Positions 18,879 through 27,932 of a DNA stretch of 64,000 nt are shown piece by piece. The stretch is from contig NZ_JAKFWS010000012.1 in the NCBI RefSeq assembly GCF_021731785.1, positions 1 through 64,000 on the forward strand, written 5' to 3'. Made by a program: the position numbers and the translations under genes. The notes below the pieces were generated by a model. The model had not been told where the DNA came from. It did no database searches and worked only from the letters and a program-made list of their open reading frames with translations. Source of the stretch: Methylocystis sp. GTDB taxonomy: Bacteria; Pseudomonadota; Alphaproteobacteria; Rhizobiales; Beijerinckiaceae. Every line of letters starts with the position of its first letter. Position 1 is the first letter of the stretch.

Positions 18879-18958
18879 GAAGTGGTTGGCGCGACGTTTC
18901 GATTTCGGCGCCGGCAACCTATATGTGTGACAACGAGTCCGGTCGAACTGCCGCACGC

Positions 18959-19066
18959 CATTCCCGACGCGCGTTTCGCGCGCGATCGGGAATCCAGAGT
19001 CACGACGAAAACCTTGAATGTTCGCTCTGGATTCCCGGTCGCACCTTTGGTTTGCCTGGAATGACG
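18959..19066. repeat. Palindromic intergenic repeat after topA
   Basis: Between topA and rnr lies a roughly 108-base segment built of inverted arms. ATTCCCGA...CGCGCG pairs with CGCGCG...ATCGGGAAT around a TTT loop near 18975, and AATCCAGAG (18990-18998) pairs with CTCTGGATT (19025-19033). The ends CATTCC and GGAATG also match. Elements of this style occur in many copies in Hyphomicrobiales genomes. It could also act as a transcription-end structure. Confidence 0.6.
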
Positions 19067-19137
19067 TTTGTGCAAACCACTCGACAGGGCTCCCTATGAT
19101 GTGGGCGGCATAGCCCCGCATTTTTTCAACCCCCTTT

Positions 19138-21429
19138 TTGAGCGAGTCCTTGGCGAAGAAGAACGAAAAAATTAAAGGCGCGCCTTCCCGCGAAGACATC
19201 CTCGCCTTCATCTCCCGCGAAACCGAGGCGAGCGGCCCGCGCGCGATCGGCCTTCGCGAAATCGCCCGCGCCTTCGGGGTCGCCGGCGATGACCGTATCG
19301 CCATCAAGCGCCTGCTCGCTGAGCTCGCGGAAGAGGGCGTTCTGGAAAAGCGTGGCCGGCGCGTGACCCGCAAGGGCGCGCTGCCGCCGGTGGCGCTTGT
19401 CGACATTGTCGCGCGCGACCGCGACGGCGAGATGATCGCCGCGCCGGTCGAATGGGACGAAGACGAACTTGGGCCGGCGCCGCGCATTCGCGTCCACGCG
19501 CCGCGCCGCGCCCGGCCGGGCGAGCCGTTGGCGGGCCTCGGCGACCGCGCGCTGGTGCGCGCCGAACCTGATCGCGACGCCGGACCGAATGAGCCGCCCT
19601 ATGTCGGGCGCGTCGTCAAACTTCTGTCGCGCCAGCGCCATCGCGTGCTTGGCGTGCTGCATATCGAGGCGAACGGCGCCGGCCGCATCCAGCCGGTCGA
19701 CAAGAAGCAGGCGGGGCGCGAACTCGCCGTCGCGGCGGCGGACATTGGCGAAGGCAAGCACGGCGACCTCGTCTCGGTCGATCTCGTCGGCAAGACGCGC
19801 TTTGGCGCGCCGCGCGCCCGCGTATGCGAAACGCTGGGGTCGGTGACGGGCGAGAAGGCGGTGAGCCTCATCGCGTTACGTGCGCATGACATCCCCGACG
19901 TATTTCGCGCGGAAGCGACGGCGGAGGCCGAGTGCGCGCAGCCCGCATCGCTGCACGCGCGCGAAGACTGGCGCGACCTGCCGCTCATCACCATCGATCC
20001 GCCCGACGCCAAGGATCACGACGACGCCGTTCACGCCGCGCCTGACGACGCGCCCGACAATAACGGCGGATTCGTTCTTACGGTCGCCATCGCCGACGTT
20101 GCGCATTATGTGACGCCGCGCTCGGCGCTCGACCGCGACGCTTTGGAGCGCGGCAATTCGGTCTATTTCCCCGACCGCGTCGTGCCGATGCTACCCGAGC
20201 GCATCTCCAACGACCTTTGCTCGTTACGGCCTAACGAGGATCGGCCGGCGCTTGCTGTCCGCATGCGCGTCACCAGCAAGGGCAGGAAGATCGACCATAG
20301 TTTTCATCGCGTGATGATGCGCTCGCACGCCAAGCTCGCCTATGCGCAGGCGCAGGACGCGATCGAGGGCCGCACGGATGACACCACGAGGCCGCTGCTT
20401 AACCCGGTGCTCAAGCCGCTTTACGCCGCGCATGAGGCGCTTCGGCACGCGCGCAATTTGCGCGCGCCGCTCGATCTCGATCTACCCGAGCGCAAAATCC
20501 TGTTGAAGACAGACGGCTCGTTCGATCGCGTCATCCTTCCGCCGCGGCTCGAAGCGCATCGACTGATCGAAGAATTCATGATCCTCGCCAATGTCGCGGC
20601 GGCCGAAACCTTGGAGCAGCATCGCCAGCAGCTGATCTATCGCGCTCATGACGAACCTTCGCGCGAAAAGGTCTCGGCGCTTTCGGAATTTCTAGCGACG
20701 ATCGGCGTCAAGCTCGCCAAGGGCCAAACGCTGCGCCCCGCGCATTTCAATGTGATCCTGGATCGCGTGAAGGGAATGGAGCACGAGAACATCGTCAACG
20801 AAATCATTCTGCGCACCCAGGCGCAGGCCGAATATACCCATGAGAATTACGGCCACTTCGGCCTCAATCTTCGCCGCTACGCGCATTTCACCTCGCCCAT
20901 TCGCCGTTACGCCGATCTCATCGTGCACCGCGCGCTCATTCGCGCGCTGAAGCTCGGCGAAGGCGCCTTGCCCGAGATGCCGGTTGGCGAACTTGCGGAG
21001 ATAGCCGCCCGCATCTCGGCCGCCGAGCGGCGCGCGATGGCGGCCGAGCGTGAAACGGTCGATCGGCTCATCGCGCATCATCTCGCCGACCAGATCGGCG
21101 CGCGCTTTCAGGCGCGCATTTCCGGCGTCACCAGATCCGGTCTGTTCGTGCGTCTCGCCGAGACAGGCGCCGACGGCTTCGTGCCGGCGGCGACCTTGGG
21201 CCGCGAATATTACGCCTATGACGAAGCGGCGCACGCGCTCACCTCGCGCTCCGGCGTCAGCTACCGACTCGCCGATGTCATCGAGGTGCGGCTCATCGAG
21301 GCGGCGCCGATCGCCGGCGCTTTGCGTTTCGAAGTCGTGAGCGGCGGCGAACGCCGCGCGCCGCCGCCGCGGGCGGTCGCAAGAACGAAGGATCGACGCC
21401 CGCCGATACACGCGAAGAAGAAGCGATAG
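19138..21429 (+). CDS. rnr: Ribonuclease R
   Basis: The 763-residue 3'-to-5' exoribonuclease has an N-terminal helix-turn-helix-like region, cold-shock domains, the RNB catalytic domain with the signature ITIDPPDAKDHDDAVHA (metal-binding Asp residues; about residues 282-298), and a C-terminal S1 domain (ARFQARISGVTRSGLFVRL). The tail ends in a basic KKKR run. The frame opens with TTG at 19138; a second TTG at 19150 (MAKKNEKIKG) is an equally good start because neither has a strong ribosome binding site. It degrades structured RNA and participates in tmRNA-linked and rRNA quality control. Confidence 0.95.
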   Translation: MSESLAKKNEKIKGAPSREDILAFISRETEASGPRAIGLREIARAFGVAGDDRIAIKRLLAELAEEGVLEKRGRRVTRKGALPPVALVDIVARDRDGEMIAAPVEWDEDELGPAPRIRVHAPRRARPGEPLAGLGDRALVRAEPDRDAGPNEPPYVGRVVKLLSRQRHRVLGVLHIEANGAGRIQPVDKKQAGRELAVAAADIGEGKHGDLVSVDLVGKTRFGAPRARVCETLGSVTGEKAVSLIALRAHDIPDVFRAEATAEAECAQPASLHAREDWRDLPLITIDPPDAKDHDDAVHAAPDDAPDNNGGFVLTVAIADVAHYVTPRSALDRDALERGNSVYFPDRVVPMLPERISNDLCSLRPNEDRPALAVRMRVTSKGRKIDHSFHRVMMRSHAKLAYAQAQDAIEGRTDDTTRPLLNPVLKPLYAAHEALRHARNLRAPLDLDLPERKILLKTDGSFDRVILPPRLEAHRLIEEFMILANVAAAETLEQHRQQLIYRAHDEPSREKVSALSEFLATIGVKLAKGQTLRPAHFNVILDRVKGMEHENIVNEIILRTQAQAEYTHENYGHFGLNLRRYAHFTSPIRRYADLIVHRALIRALKLGEGALPEMPVGELAEIAARISAAERRAMAAERETVDRLIAHHLADQIGARFQARISGVTRSGLFVRLAETGADGFVPAATLGREYYAYDEAAHALTSRSGVSYRLADVIEVRLIEAAPIAGALRFEVVSGGERRAPPPRAVARTKDRRPPIHAKKKR

Positions 21430-21438
21430 CGCGGCGTC

Positions 21439-22428
21439 TCATGCTCCTTTCGCGCAGATGTAGACCTGTCGGCGCCTGCCCCAGCACTCGCCCGTGCGAT
21501 AGACCTTGCCGAGGCTGCGGCCGCCAAGGCTCGCCGTCCACGTCCGTCCGCGTTCGAGCGTCAGAACCAGGGCGTCGTCTCCGGCGTTGAGCGTGAATTT
21601 GGAGCGCCCGGATTGGCGGAGCATGCAGCCGCGTTCGAACAGAATCTGTCCGTCGACCTTGACGAAGCATTTTCCACGGCGGGCGTCGTTCGCGGGCTCG
21701 TCCTCGCGCTGGCTTTGGCGCGCCACAGCCTGCGCCGCAGGCGCCTCGTCGTCCGGCTCCGCCAGCGCCGCCATATCAACGGGCGGCGCGTCGTCAAAGG
21801 CGGTTTTCGGCCGAGTCTGATCGAGCGGCGAAACTGCGCGATGCGCCGGCGCGGCGGCGGGAAGCTCCGTTCTCGTCGGCGGCGGCAGCGGCTCGGGCAA
21901 GGGTTGCGCCGCGGATTCCGCCTCCCGGAGCCGCTCTCGCAGATTGTTAGCATCGGACGTCGGCGGCGTGGGAGGCGCAATTGAATCCGGCGAGGCGCCG
22001 ACCAAGGGCGCCGAGGACGGCCCGGCGTCGGCGGTTTGCGCGGCCTCGTTCAGGGGCGCAGGCGTCGCTTGCTCGATCCGTGCGGGCGTCGTTGGGGTTT
22101 CAACCTGACGCAGCGTCGCGCCATCGGCGCGGTGCGCAGGCGCGCCTCTCAAGGTGAGAATCGCGACCAATCCGCCGCCCCCAATCAGGACGACCGCCAC
22201 GACGATATAGAACCAGACCGGCGCTCTGAATGGCGCGGCCCCCAAGGCGCGCCAACCGCCAGCGATAGCGCTTGAATAATCTCTTATCCATCCGCTCGCC
22301 TGCGCGTTGCGGAACGGCCGCTCCAGGCCTTCCAACTCGTTGAGCAGGCGTCGTTTTTCTTGGCGTATCCGTCTTTCGAAGTTCTCCAACTCGGCGACTT
22401 TGCGTCGCTTTTCGAGTGTTACGCTCAT
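21439..22428 (-). CDS. Single-pass membrane protein of unknown function with Cys-containing C-terminal domain
   Basis: I chose the ATG at 22428 (MSVTLEKRRKVAEL), which has TGGAG 8 bases upstream, giving 329 residues. Residues 5-37 form a charged coiled-coil-like helix, 70-93 a membrane helix (VWFYIVVAVVLIGGGGLVAI), and 94-250 a Pro/Ala-rich, disordered-looking stretch. A compact C-terminal domain (about 255-329) has four cysteines in CFVKVDG, ERGCML, GECWG and YICAKG, so two disulfides are possible in the periplasm. I do not recognise a named family. It converges with rnr, 9 bases apart. Confidence 0.65.
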   Translation of the reverse strand: MSVTLEKRRKVAELENFERRIRQEKRRLLNELEGLERPFRNAQASGWIRDYSSAIAGGWRALGAAPFRAPVWFYIVVAVVLIGGGGLVAILTLRGAPAHRADGATLRQVETPTTPARIEQATPAPLNEAAQTADAGPSSAPLVGASPDSIAPPTPPTSDANNLRERLREAESAAQPLPEPLPPPTRTELPAAAPAHRAVSPLDQTRPKTAFDDAPPVDMAALAEPDDEAPAAQAVARQSQREDEPANDARRGKCFVKVDGQILFERGCMLRQSGRSKFTLNAGDDALVLTLERGRTWTASLGGRSLGKVYRTGECWGRRRQVYICAKGA

Positions 22429-22774
22429 ACTGCTGACTCCAGGCGCGTTCGCGTGAAGATTAAAGAGGACTTTCTTCACGTCGATACATGCCGGCCCCGC
22501 GCTCATCGACGCGCGAGCATCGGCTTCTTACGAGATATTTCTCCCAGCCCGAGTATTGCCGCGGCCCCACGCCGCTCCTCTTCGAGATTAACCAACAGAA
22601 TTATGGCTGATCTTTGCCATTCCGCTTGACGACGCTCGAATCGCCCCGGATCGGGCTGCCGCCCCGGGCGCCGCCTTGACATCGCTTTCGCCGCACGTAT
22701 GTTGCCCGCCAATTCGCTCCCGGCGCGCTCAGCGGCCGGGAAGATTTTTTGTCTCGAAACGACTGGAATTAGCG
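22429..22774. other. Intergenic region between unknown membrane gene and rpmG
   Basis: Holds the divergent promoters of the membrane protein gene (minus) and rpmG (plus). The rpmG promoter at 22676-22703 is clear. No convincing additional coding frame is seen. Confidence 0.5.
22676..22703 (+). promoter_or_regulatory. Sigma70-type promoter of rpmG
   Basis: A perfect -35 hexamer TTGACA (22676-22681) is separated by 16 bases from TATGTT (22698-22703). Transcription would start near 22710, about 65 bases ahead of the rpmG ATG. Confidence 0.6.
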
Positions 22775-22942
22775 ATGGCCAAGTCCGCCATGATCAAGAT
22801 CAAGCTCCTGTCCACGGCGGATACGGGCTATTTCTACGTGACCAAGAAAAACGCGCGCACCAAGACGGAAAAACTCGTCTTCAAAAAATACGATCCTGTC
22901 GCGCGCAAGCACGTGGAATTCAAGGAAACGAAGATCAAGTAA
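22775..22942 (+). CDS. rpmG: 50S ribosomal protein L33
   Basis: The 55-residue protein starts [19 protein letters not shown] and continues with [19 protein letters not shown], a textbook L33 sequence. It sits in the large ribosomal subunit near the E site. It is the form without zinc-binding CxxC pairs (no Cys residues at all), so zinc is not required. The short start at 22775 replaces a longer open frame reaching back to 22676 through the promoter. Confidence 0.97.
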   Translation: MAKSAMIKIKLLSTADTGYFYVTKKNARTKTEKLVFKKYDPVARKHVEFKETKIK

Positions 22943-23399
22943 ACCGGCGCAGAATAGGCGCGCGCGCCGCCGAGGCTTTCGTCACAATGCTGGTCTAGCC
23001 GTTAGGAGCGTCGCCGTAGGCGCGCTTCCGATAATTTTTGGCTGGAGGAGCAACCGCTTTGGGCAAGGCGGCCGACTGACGATGGCTTCAAGGAGGCCAC
23101 TCCAACCACCGCCAGTCGGCCAACCCCACGGACCCAGGAGATGCGGCGGACCTGAGCACTCCGCAGGGTATTCAAAGTTGTGCCGAATACGCATCAAACG
23201 CTTACGCACGCCATGGGTCTTCTTTCAGGCCCTTCGACGCCGCCAGACGCGCAACTCATTTGGCGCAGTCACGTTACTCCGGCTGCACAAAAATGCAACT
23301 ATCTGATATGAAATTTCACAGACGGAGAGTTGTGAAGCGTCTGCGCATTAGCGTAACGAACAATAACGCGCCGCAATGAGCGCCGCGCCGGAGGAGTAG
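22943..23399. other. Intergenic region with nested hairpin
   Basis: No convincing coding frame is seen between rpmG and the lipoprotein gene. A nested hairpin occupies 23070-23121 (see separate entry). The last 100 bases are AT-richer and probably carry the lipoprotein promoter. Confidence 0.45.
23070..23121. ncRNA. Candidate structured RNA element (nested hairpin)
   Basis: A perfect 9-bp outer stem, GGCCGACTG (23070-23078) with CAGTCGGCC (23113-23121), encloses a 34-base loop that itself contains GGAG-GCCA-CTCC. It is not followed by a T-run, so it is not a simple terminator. It could be a small RNA, a 5' leader structure for the lipoprotein gene, or part of a repeat. Only the pairing is observed. 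Confidence 0.25.
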
Positions 23400-23813
23400 A
23401 TGGCATCTGGATTACGCTTTGTTCTCGGCCTTGTGGCTGGCCTCTCAGTCGCCTTGACGCTTTCCGCTTGCGGCGAGCATATGCCCGGCGACGCCACGGG
23501 CGCGAAGGTCTTGCGCAATCTTCTCGAAAAGAACGGCGTTGATGCCAAACTCGTCTCCTTCAAGAAGGTGCAGGGCCGCGAGGTCAAGCGCGAAAATATC
23601 GACGCATATGAATTGATGTACGAGGCTGAAATTCAGTTTCCCGAGGGCTTCGAAGCGAAGTGCGCCGATGAGCGGGCGCGGGGAAAATGTGCGTTTCTCG
23701 GCCTCGACGACGACCGGACCTTCGCCAAGAGCGAAGTGCACACCAGCGAGGGCACGTTGCATTTCGTGAAGAGCGAAAAGGGCTGGATGGCCGAGGATAG
23801 CAACGCCTACTGA
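23400..23813 (+). CDS. Predicted lipoprotein of unknown function
   Basis: The 137-residue protein has a lipoprotein signal: hydrophobic residues 6-20 and lipobox LSAC with Cys24. The ATG at 23400 follows a strong GGAGGAG. The mature part is a small alpha/beta domain (VLRNLLEKNGVDAKLVSF, MYEAEIQFPEGFEA) with two cysteines in CADERARGKC that may form a disulfide, and a terminal WMAEDSNAY. I recognise no named family. It ends 7 bases before kdsB, so the two may be cotranscribed. Confidence 0.75.
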   Translation: MASGLRFVLGLVAGLSVALTLSACGEHMPGDATGAKVLRNLLEKNGVDAKLVSFKKVQGREVKRENIDAYELMYEAEIQFPEGFEAKCADERARGKCAFLGLDDDRTFAKSEVHTSEGTLHFVKSEKGWMAEDSNAY

Positions 23814-23820
23814 CGCCGCC

Positions 23821-24567
23821 TTGCAGGCGCTCGCGCCGATCGTCGTCATTCCGGCGCGTCTGGGGTCGACGCGTCTACCCGGCAAGGCGCTCGCCGAAAT
23901 CGACGGCCGGCCCATCGTCATTCATGTCTGGGAGCGCGCCTGCGCGGCAGCGGTCGGGCCTGTCGTGGTGGCGACCGACGCGCCGGAAATCGCGCGCGTT
24001 GTTGAGGCCGCCAGCGGACAGGCGGCGCTCACGCGCGGCTCGCATGCCTGCGGCAGCGACCGCGTCGGCGAGGCGCTGCGGACTCTTGATCCACAAGGCC
24101 GCCATCGCGCCGTGGTTAATCTTCAGGGCGACCAGCCCTTCGTTCCCGACGGCGCGCTTGCGGCGGCGCTCGCGCTTCTCGACGACCCTTGCGTCGACAT
24201 CGGCACGCTGGCCTGCCCGGCGAGACTGGACGAAGCCGACGATCCGAACGCCGTGAAGCTCGTCGCAGCGTCGCTCACGCCCAATCGGCTGCGCGCGCTT
24301 TATTTCACCAGAGCGGCCGCGCCGTATGGCGAAGGGCCGCGCTTGAAGCACGTTGGCGTTTACGCCTTTCGCCGCACGGCGCTGGAGCGCTTCGTCTCGC
24401 TGCCGCCCTCCCCGCTGGAATTGCGCGAGCGCCTCGAGCAGTTGCGCGCGCTCGAAGCCGGCATGCGCATCGACGCCGCGCTGCTGGACAAAGCCGCCCC
24501 ATCGGTGGATACGGAACGCGATTTGACCGCGCTGCGCGCCGCTGCGCGCGAACAGGACGCAAAGTGA
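23821..24567 (+). CDS. kdsB: 3-deoxy-manno-octulosonate cytidylyltransferase
   Basis: The 248-residue enzyme activates Kdo with CTP to CMP-Kdo for lipopolysaccharide core synthesis. It shows the nucleotide-binding N terminus IVVIPARLGSTRLPGKAL, the ACGSDRVGEAL block, NLQGDQPF with the catalytic-site Asp, and HVGVYAFRR near the C terminus. The start is TTG at 23821; no ATG or GTG lies earlier before the conserved motif. It overlaps pheA by 4 bases (GTGA), indicating translational coupling. Confidence 0.93.
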   Translation: MQALAPIVVIPARLGSTRLPGKALAEIDGRPIVIHVWERACAAAVGPVVVATDAPEIARVVEAASGQAALTRGSHACGSDRVGEALRTLDPQGRHRAVVNLQGDQPFVPDGALAAALALLDDPCVDIGTLACPARLDEADDPNAVKLVAASLTPNRLRALYFTRAAAPYGEGPRLKHVGVYAFRRTALERFVSLPPSPLELRERLEQLRALEAGMRIDAALLDKAAPSVDTERDLTALRAAAREQDAK

Positions 24568-25427
24568 CGCAATATATCGCCTATCAGGGAGAGCCCGGCG
24601 CGAATTCCGACCTCGTTTGCCGCAAGGCCTATCCGCATCTGACGCCGCTCCCTTGCGCGAGCTTCGAGGACGCCTTCGCGTCGGTGACCGAGGGACGCGC
24701 CGCGCTCGGCATGATCCCGATCGAAAATTCGATCGCCGGACGTGTGGCCGACATACATCATTTCCTGCCGCATTCCGGGCTGCATATCGTCGGCGAGCAC
24801 TTTCTTCCGATCCATTTCCATCTGATGGCGCCTAAAGGCGCGACGCGGCAGGGCCTCAGAAGCGTCTACAGCCATGTCCATGCGCTCGGCCAATGCCGGC
24901 GCGCCATCCGCCAGTTCGGCCTCGAGGCGCATACCGCCGGCGACACCGCCGGCGCCGCGCGCGAAGTCGCTGAGTGGGGAGATCCGACCAAGGCGGCGAT
25001 CGCGCCACAGCTCGCCGCCGAGATTTACGATCTTGACGTGCTAGCCGAGAATATCGAGGATGAGGCGCACAATACGACGCGCTTCATCGTGCTGTCGAAG
25101 ACAAAGGATTGGGCGGCGCCGAACGCCGGCCCGACCATCACCACCTTCATCTTTCGCGTGCGCAACGTGCCGGCGGCTCTCTACAAGGCGCTCGGCGGCT
25201 TCGCCACGAACGGCGTCAACATGACGAAGCTGGAAAGCTACATGGTCGACGGGGAATTCGCCGCGACGCGCTTTCTCGCCGACTCCGACGGACATCCCGA
25301 ACAGCCGGCGATGGCGCGCGCGCTCGAAGAATTGCAGTTCTTCTCCAAGGAAGTGGAGATTCTCGGCGTCTATCCTGCGAGCGATTTCCGCATCACCAAT
25401 ATCCGCGCCTTCGCCTATGGGGATTGA
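24564..25427 (+). CDS. pheA: Prephenate dehydratase
   Basis: The 287-residue enzyme converts prephenate to phenylpyruvate in phenylalanine synthesis. It starts with GTG at 24564, overlapping the kdsB stop. The dehydratase domain has IAYQGEPGANSD, the PIENSIAGRV block, and NTTRFIVL with the catalytic Thr. A C-terminal ACT domain (about 195-280) includes FATNGVNMTKLESYMV, the phenylalanine-sensing segment, so feedback inhibition is expected. No chorismate mutase domain is fused. Confidence 0.93.
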   Translation: MTQYIAYQGEPGANSDLVCRKAYPHLTPLPCASFEDAFASVTEGRAALGMIPIENSIAGRVADIHHFLPHSGLHIVGEHFLPIHFHLMAPKGATRQGLRSVYSHVHALGQCRRAIRQFGLEAHTAGDTAGAAREVAEWGDPTKAAIAPQLAAEIYDLDVLAENIEDEAHNTTRFIVLSKTKDWAAPNAGPTITTFIFRVRNVPAALYKALGGFATNGVNMTKLESYMVDGEFAATRFLADSDGHPEQPAMARALEELQFFSKEVEILGVYPASDFRITNIRAFAYGD

Positions 25428-25596
25428 CAGGCAGTAAAGGCAATTGCTTTCCTTGCCGGCCTTCTTCAGCGGGAATGGCAGCGTCGCCGCCCCGGCGACG
25501 ATCCGTTCGCGCCATGAGCGGCGTCCTTGAGACGCAAGCCTCCATCGGAACGGCCAAAACGATCGTCAAGGAGCAAGCGCTCGAAGGGAATACCCC

Positions 25597-26031
25597 ATGG
25601 CCGTCGCCTATGATCCCAACAACATCTTCGGCAAGATTCTGCGCGGCGAAATCCCCGCGCACAAAGTTTATGAGGACGATGTCACGCTCGCCTTTATGGA
25701 CATCATGCCGCGGGCCGAAGGCCATGTGCTGGTGATTCCCAAGGAGGGCGCCCGCGGATTGCTCGACGTCTCGCCGGAAACGCTGGGCGAACTGATGAAG
25801 CGGGTCCAGCATGTCGCGAAAGCCATCGAAAAGGCTTTCGACGCCGACGGTCTAACCCTGCATCAGTTCAATGAAAGCGCCGGCGGTCAGGTGATCTATC
25901 ACCTTCATTTCCACCTGCTGCCGCGCTGGGACGGCGTCGCCTTGCGGCCGCCTGGCACGATGGCCGACGACGCGAAGCTCGCGGAACAGGCGGAGAAGAT
26001 CCGAGCGGCGATGGAGCCTTTCGCGGCGTAA
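25597..26031 (+). CDS. HIT family nucleotide-binding protein
   Basis: The 144-residue protein is a histidine-triad hydrolase. The triad is HLHFHLL within VIYHLHFHLLPRW. The N-terminal FGKILRGEIPAHKVYEDD and VLVIPKEGARGLLDV segments match bacterial HinT/YcfF-type proteins, which hydrolyse purine nucleoside phosphoramidates. The length is standard. The ATG at 25597 follows about 170 bases after pheA, with a purine-rich GGGAAT upstream. Confidence 0.92.
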   Translation: MAVAYDPNNIFGKILRGEIPAHKVYEDDVTLAFMDIMPRAEGHVLVIPKEGARGLLDVSPETLGELMKRVQHVAKAIEKAFDADGLTLHQFNESAGGQVIYHLHFHLLPRWDGVALRPPGTMADDAKLAEQAEKIRAAMEPFAA

Positions 26032-26057
26032 GCCTGCTCAGGCTCGACGGCGAAGAC

Positions 26058-27584
26058 CTATTCCTCGCCGACCTTCGCCGGCTTCAACGCCACCGGACGC
26101 AGCAAAAACGAAGGCACGTGATCGCCGAGTCCGACGACGGGCGGCCCTTCGTCCTCGTACCGACGCGGCTGGCGCTCGCGGCGCTCGGCGGCCGGCGCCG
26201 CACAGGCTGGAGATCGGAAGCGTTCCGCTTCCGGCTTCGGGCGGCCTCCGCGCGGCCGGCCGATGCTGACGGGCGCTTCGCGCTCGGCGGCCGCTGGTCT
26301 GCGGATCGGCGCTTCACGCTCTGAGGCCTCTGGTCTGCGGATCGGCGCTTCGCGCTCGACGGCCGGCCTGCGGCCGCGATCCCGACGCTGCCCGCGATCG
26401 GGGCGCTCGCCGCCGCGGCGTTCCTGCGGTCGGATCGTCTCCATCGGCGGCGGCAGAGCGTCGAAGCCCGGCCCCTCCCAGTCGATCGCCTTGCCGATCA
26501 GGCTCTGAATCTGGTCGATATATTTCATATCGCCCTCAGTGACGAGCGTCATGGCCACGCCCGACCGGCCGGCGCGGCCGGTGCGGCCGATCCGATGCAC
26601 ATAATCTTCGCTGTGCGTCGGGACGTCGAAGTTGAACACATGACTTACGTCAGGAATATCGAGACCGCGGGCCGCCACATCCGAACACACGATGAGCGAC
26701 ACATCGCCGTTCTTGAACGCGTCGAGCGACGCCATGCGCGCCAGCTGATCCATGTCGCCGTGCAGCGCGCCGGCGGAAAAGCCGTGCTTGACGAGGGACC
26801 GGTGGAGGATCGCTACGTCACGTTTGCGGTTGCAGAAAATGATCGCGTTCTTGAAGTTTTCAGCGCTGCGGATGAGATTACGCAACGTCTCGCGCTTGTC
26901 GGCATGGCCGCGCGAGGCGATGAGAATCTGCCTGATCGTGATCGCCGTCGTCGCAGCGCGCGACACCTCGCAGCGGATCGGATTGTGCAGGAAAGCTTCG
27001 GTCAGCCGCGTGATTTCCGGCGGCATCGTCGCAGAAAAGAAAAGCGTCTGGCGCGTGAACGGCACCAGCTTGCAGACGCGCTCGATGTCGGGAATGAAAC
27101 CCATGTCGAGCATACGGTCCGCCTCGTCGATGACGAGAATTTCAATTCCGGTGAGCAGCAGTTTGCCGCGATCGAAAAAATCGAGCAGGCGGCCCGGCGT
27201 CGCGATCAGCACGTCGGCCCCGCGCATAATCTTGGCTTCCTGATCGCCAAAGGCGACGCCGCCGATCAGCAGCGCAACATTCAGCCGATGATTCTTGCCA
27301 TATTTGGCGAAGCTTTCCTCAACTTGCGCGGCCAGTTCGCGCGTCGGCTCCAGAATGAGCGTTCGCGGCATCCTCGCGCGGGCGCGCCCGCTTTCCAGAC
27401 GGCTCAGCATCGGCAGGGTAAATGCGGCGGTCTTGCCGGTTCCTGTTTGGGCGATGCCGAGAATGTCGCGCCCCTGCAAGGCGGGTGGAATGGCCTGCGC
27501 CTGAATTGGCGTTGGGGTCGTATAGCCGGATGTTTGGACGGCTTGGAGAACCTTTTGGGAAAGGCCCAGTTCCTCGAATGTCAT
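26058..27584 (-). CDS. DEAD-box ATP-dependent RNA helicase
   Basis: The ATG at 27584 (MTFEELGLSQKVL) has AGGA 8 bases upstream and gives 508 residues. All core motifs are present: Q motif (TPTPIQAQAIP), Walker A AQTGTGKT, DEADRMLDMGF, SATMPPEIT, and HRIGRTGRAG. The C-terminal 110 residues are Arg/Glu/Pro-rich with near-tandem copies of REAPIRRP (three) and a final REAPVSIGRP, a low-complexity RNA-binding tail typical of RhlE-like helicases. It probably remodels RNA structures or ribosome precursors. A long leader (over 300 bases) precedes it. Confidence 0.93.
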   Translation of the reverse strand: MTFEELGLSQKVLQAVQTSGYTTPTPIQAQAIPPALQGRDILGIAQTGTGKTAAFTLPMLSRLESGRARARMPRTLILEPTRELAAQVEESFAKYGKNHRLNVALLIGGVAFGDQEAKIMRGADVLIATPGRLLDFFDRGKLLLTGIEILVIDEADRMLDMGFIPDIERVCKLVPFTRQTLFFSATMPPEITRLTEAFLHNPIRCEVSRAATTAITIRQILIASRGHADKRETLRNLIRSAENFKNAIIFCNRKRDVAILHRSLVKHGFSAGALHGDMDQLARMASLDAFKNGDVSLIVCSDVAARGLDIPDVSHVFNFDVPTHSEDYVHRIGRTGRAGRSGVAMTLVTEGDMKYIDQIQSLIGKAIDWEGPGFDALPPPMETIRPQERRGGERPDRGQRRDRGRRPAVEREAPIRRPEASEREAPIRRPAAAEREAPVSIGRPRGGRPKPEAERFRSPACAAPAAERRERQPRRYEDEGPPVVGLGDHVPSFLLRPVALKPAKVGEE

Positions 27585-27932
27585 CAATTTTCCTGAGTAC
27601 GGCTCACGTATGCGGATAGTCCGCTTGCGCGCCAGCCGCAAAAAGCGCGCGCGAATATTGAGAGAAAGGTCGCCGCCGCTGCGACGGCTATCCGGCCCGC
27701 CGACAGTCCGCCGCCAAGAAGCGCGGGCGATAGCCACGGGAATGCTTTAAGGGCAATCGCCGGATTGTCAATGAATATATGTGCGAATCCGCCGACGCCC
27801 ACTAGATCGCGCTGCATATTTGCGGAATCGCGCAAAGGGGATCACGGTAGTGATCTCAAAGCATAGAGCGCGCTTTAGGCGAAAAAGCGAGTCGTGCTTC
27901 GCGCCCGCGCTCTAATGTTCGTCCGGCAATAG
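27585..27932. other. Intergenic leader region with palindromes
   Basis: No convincing gene. It contains GATCAC-GGTA-GTGATC (27840-27855) and a wider inverted repeat AGAGCGCG (from about 27866) with CGCGCTCT (about 27906-27913). These lie between the helicase start and the end of the next minus-strand gene, so they could be the terminator of that gene or helicase control sites. Confidence 0.4.
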
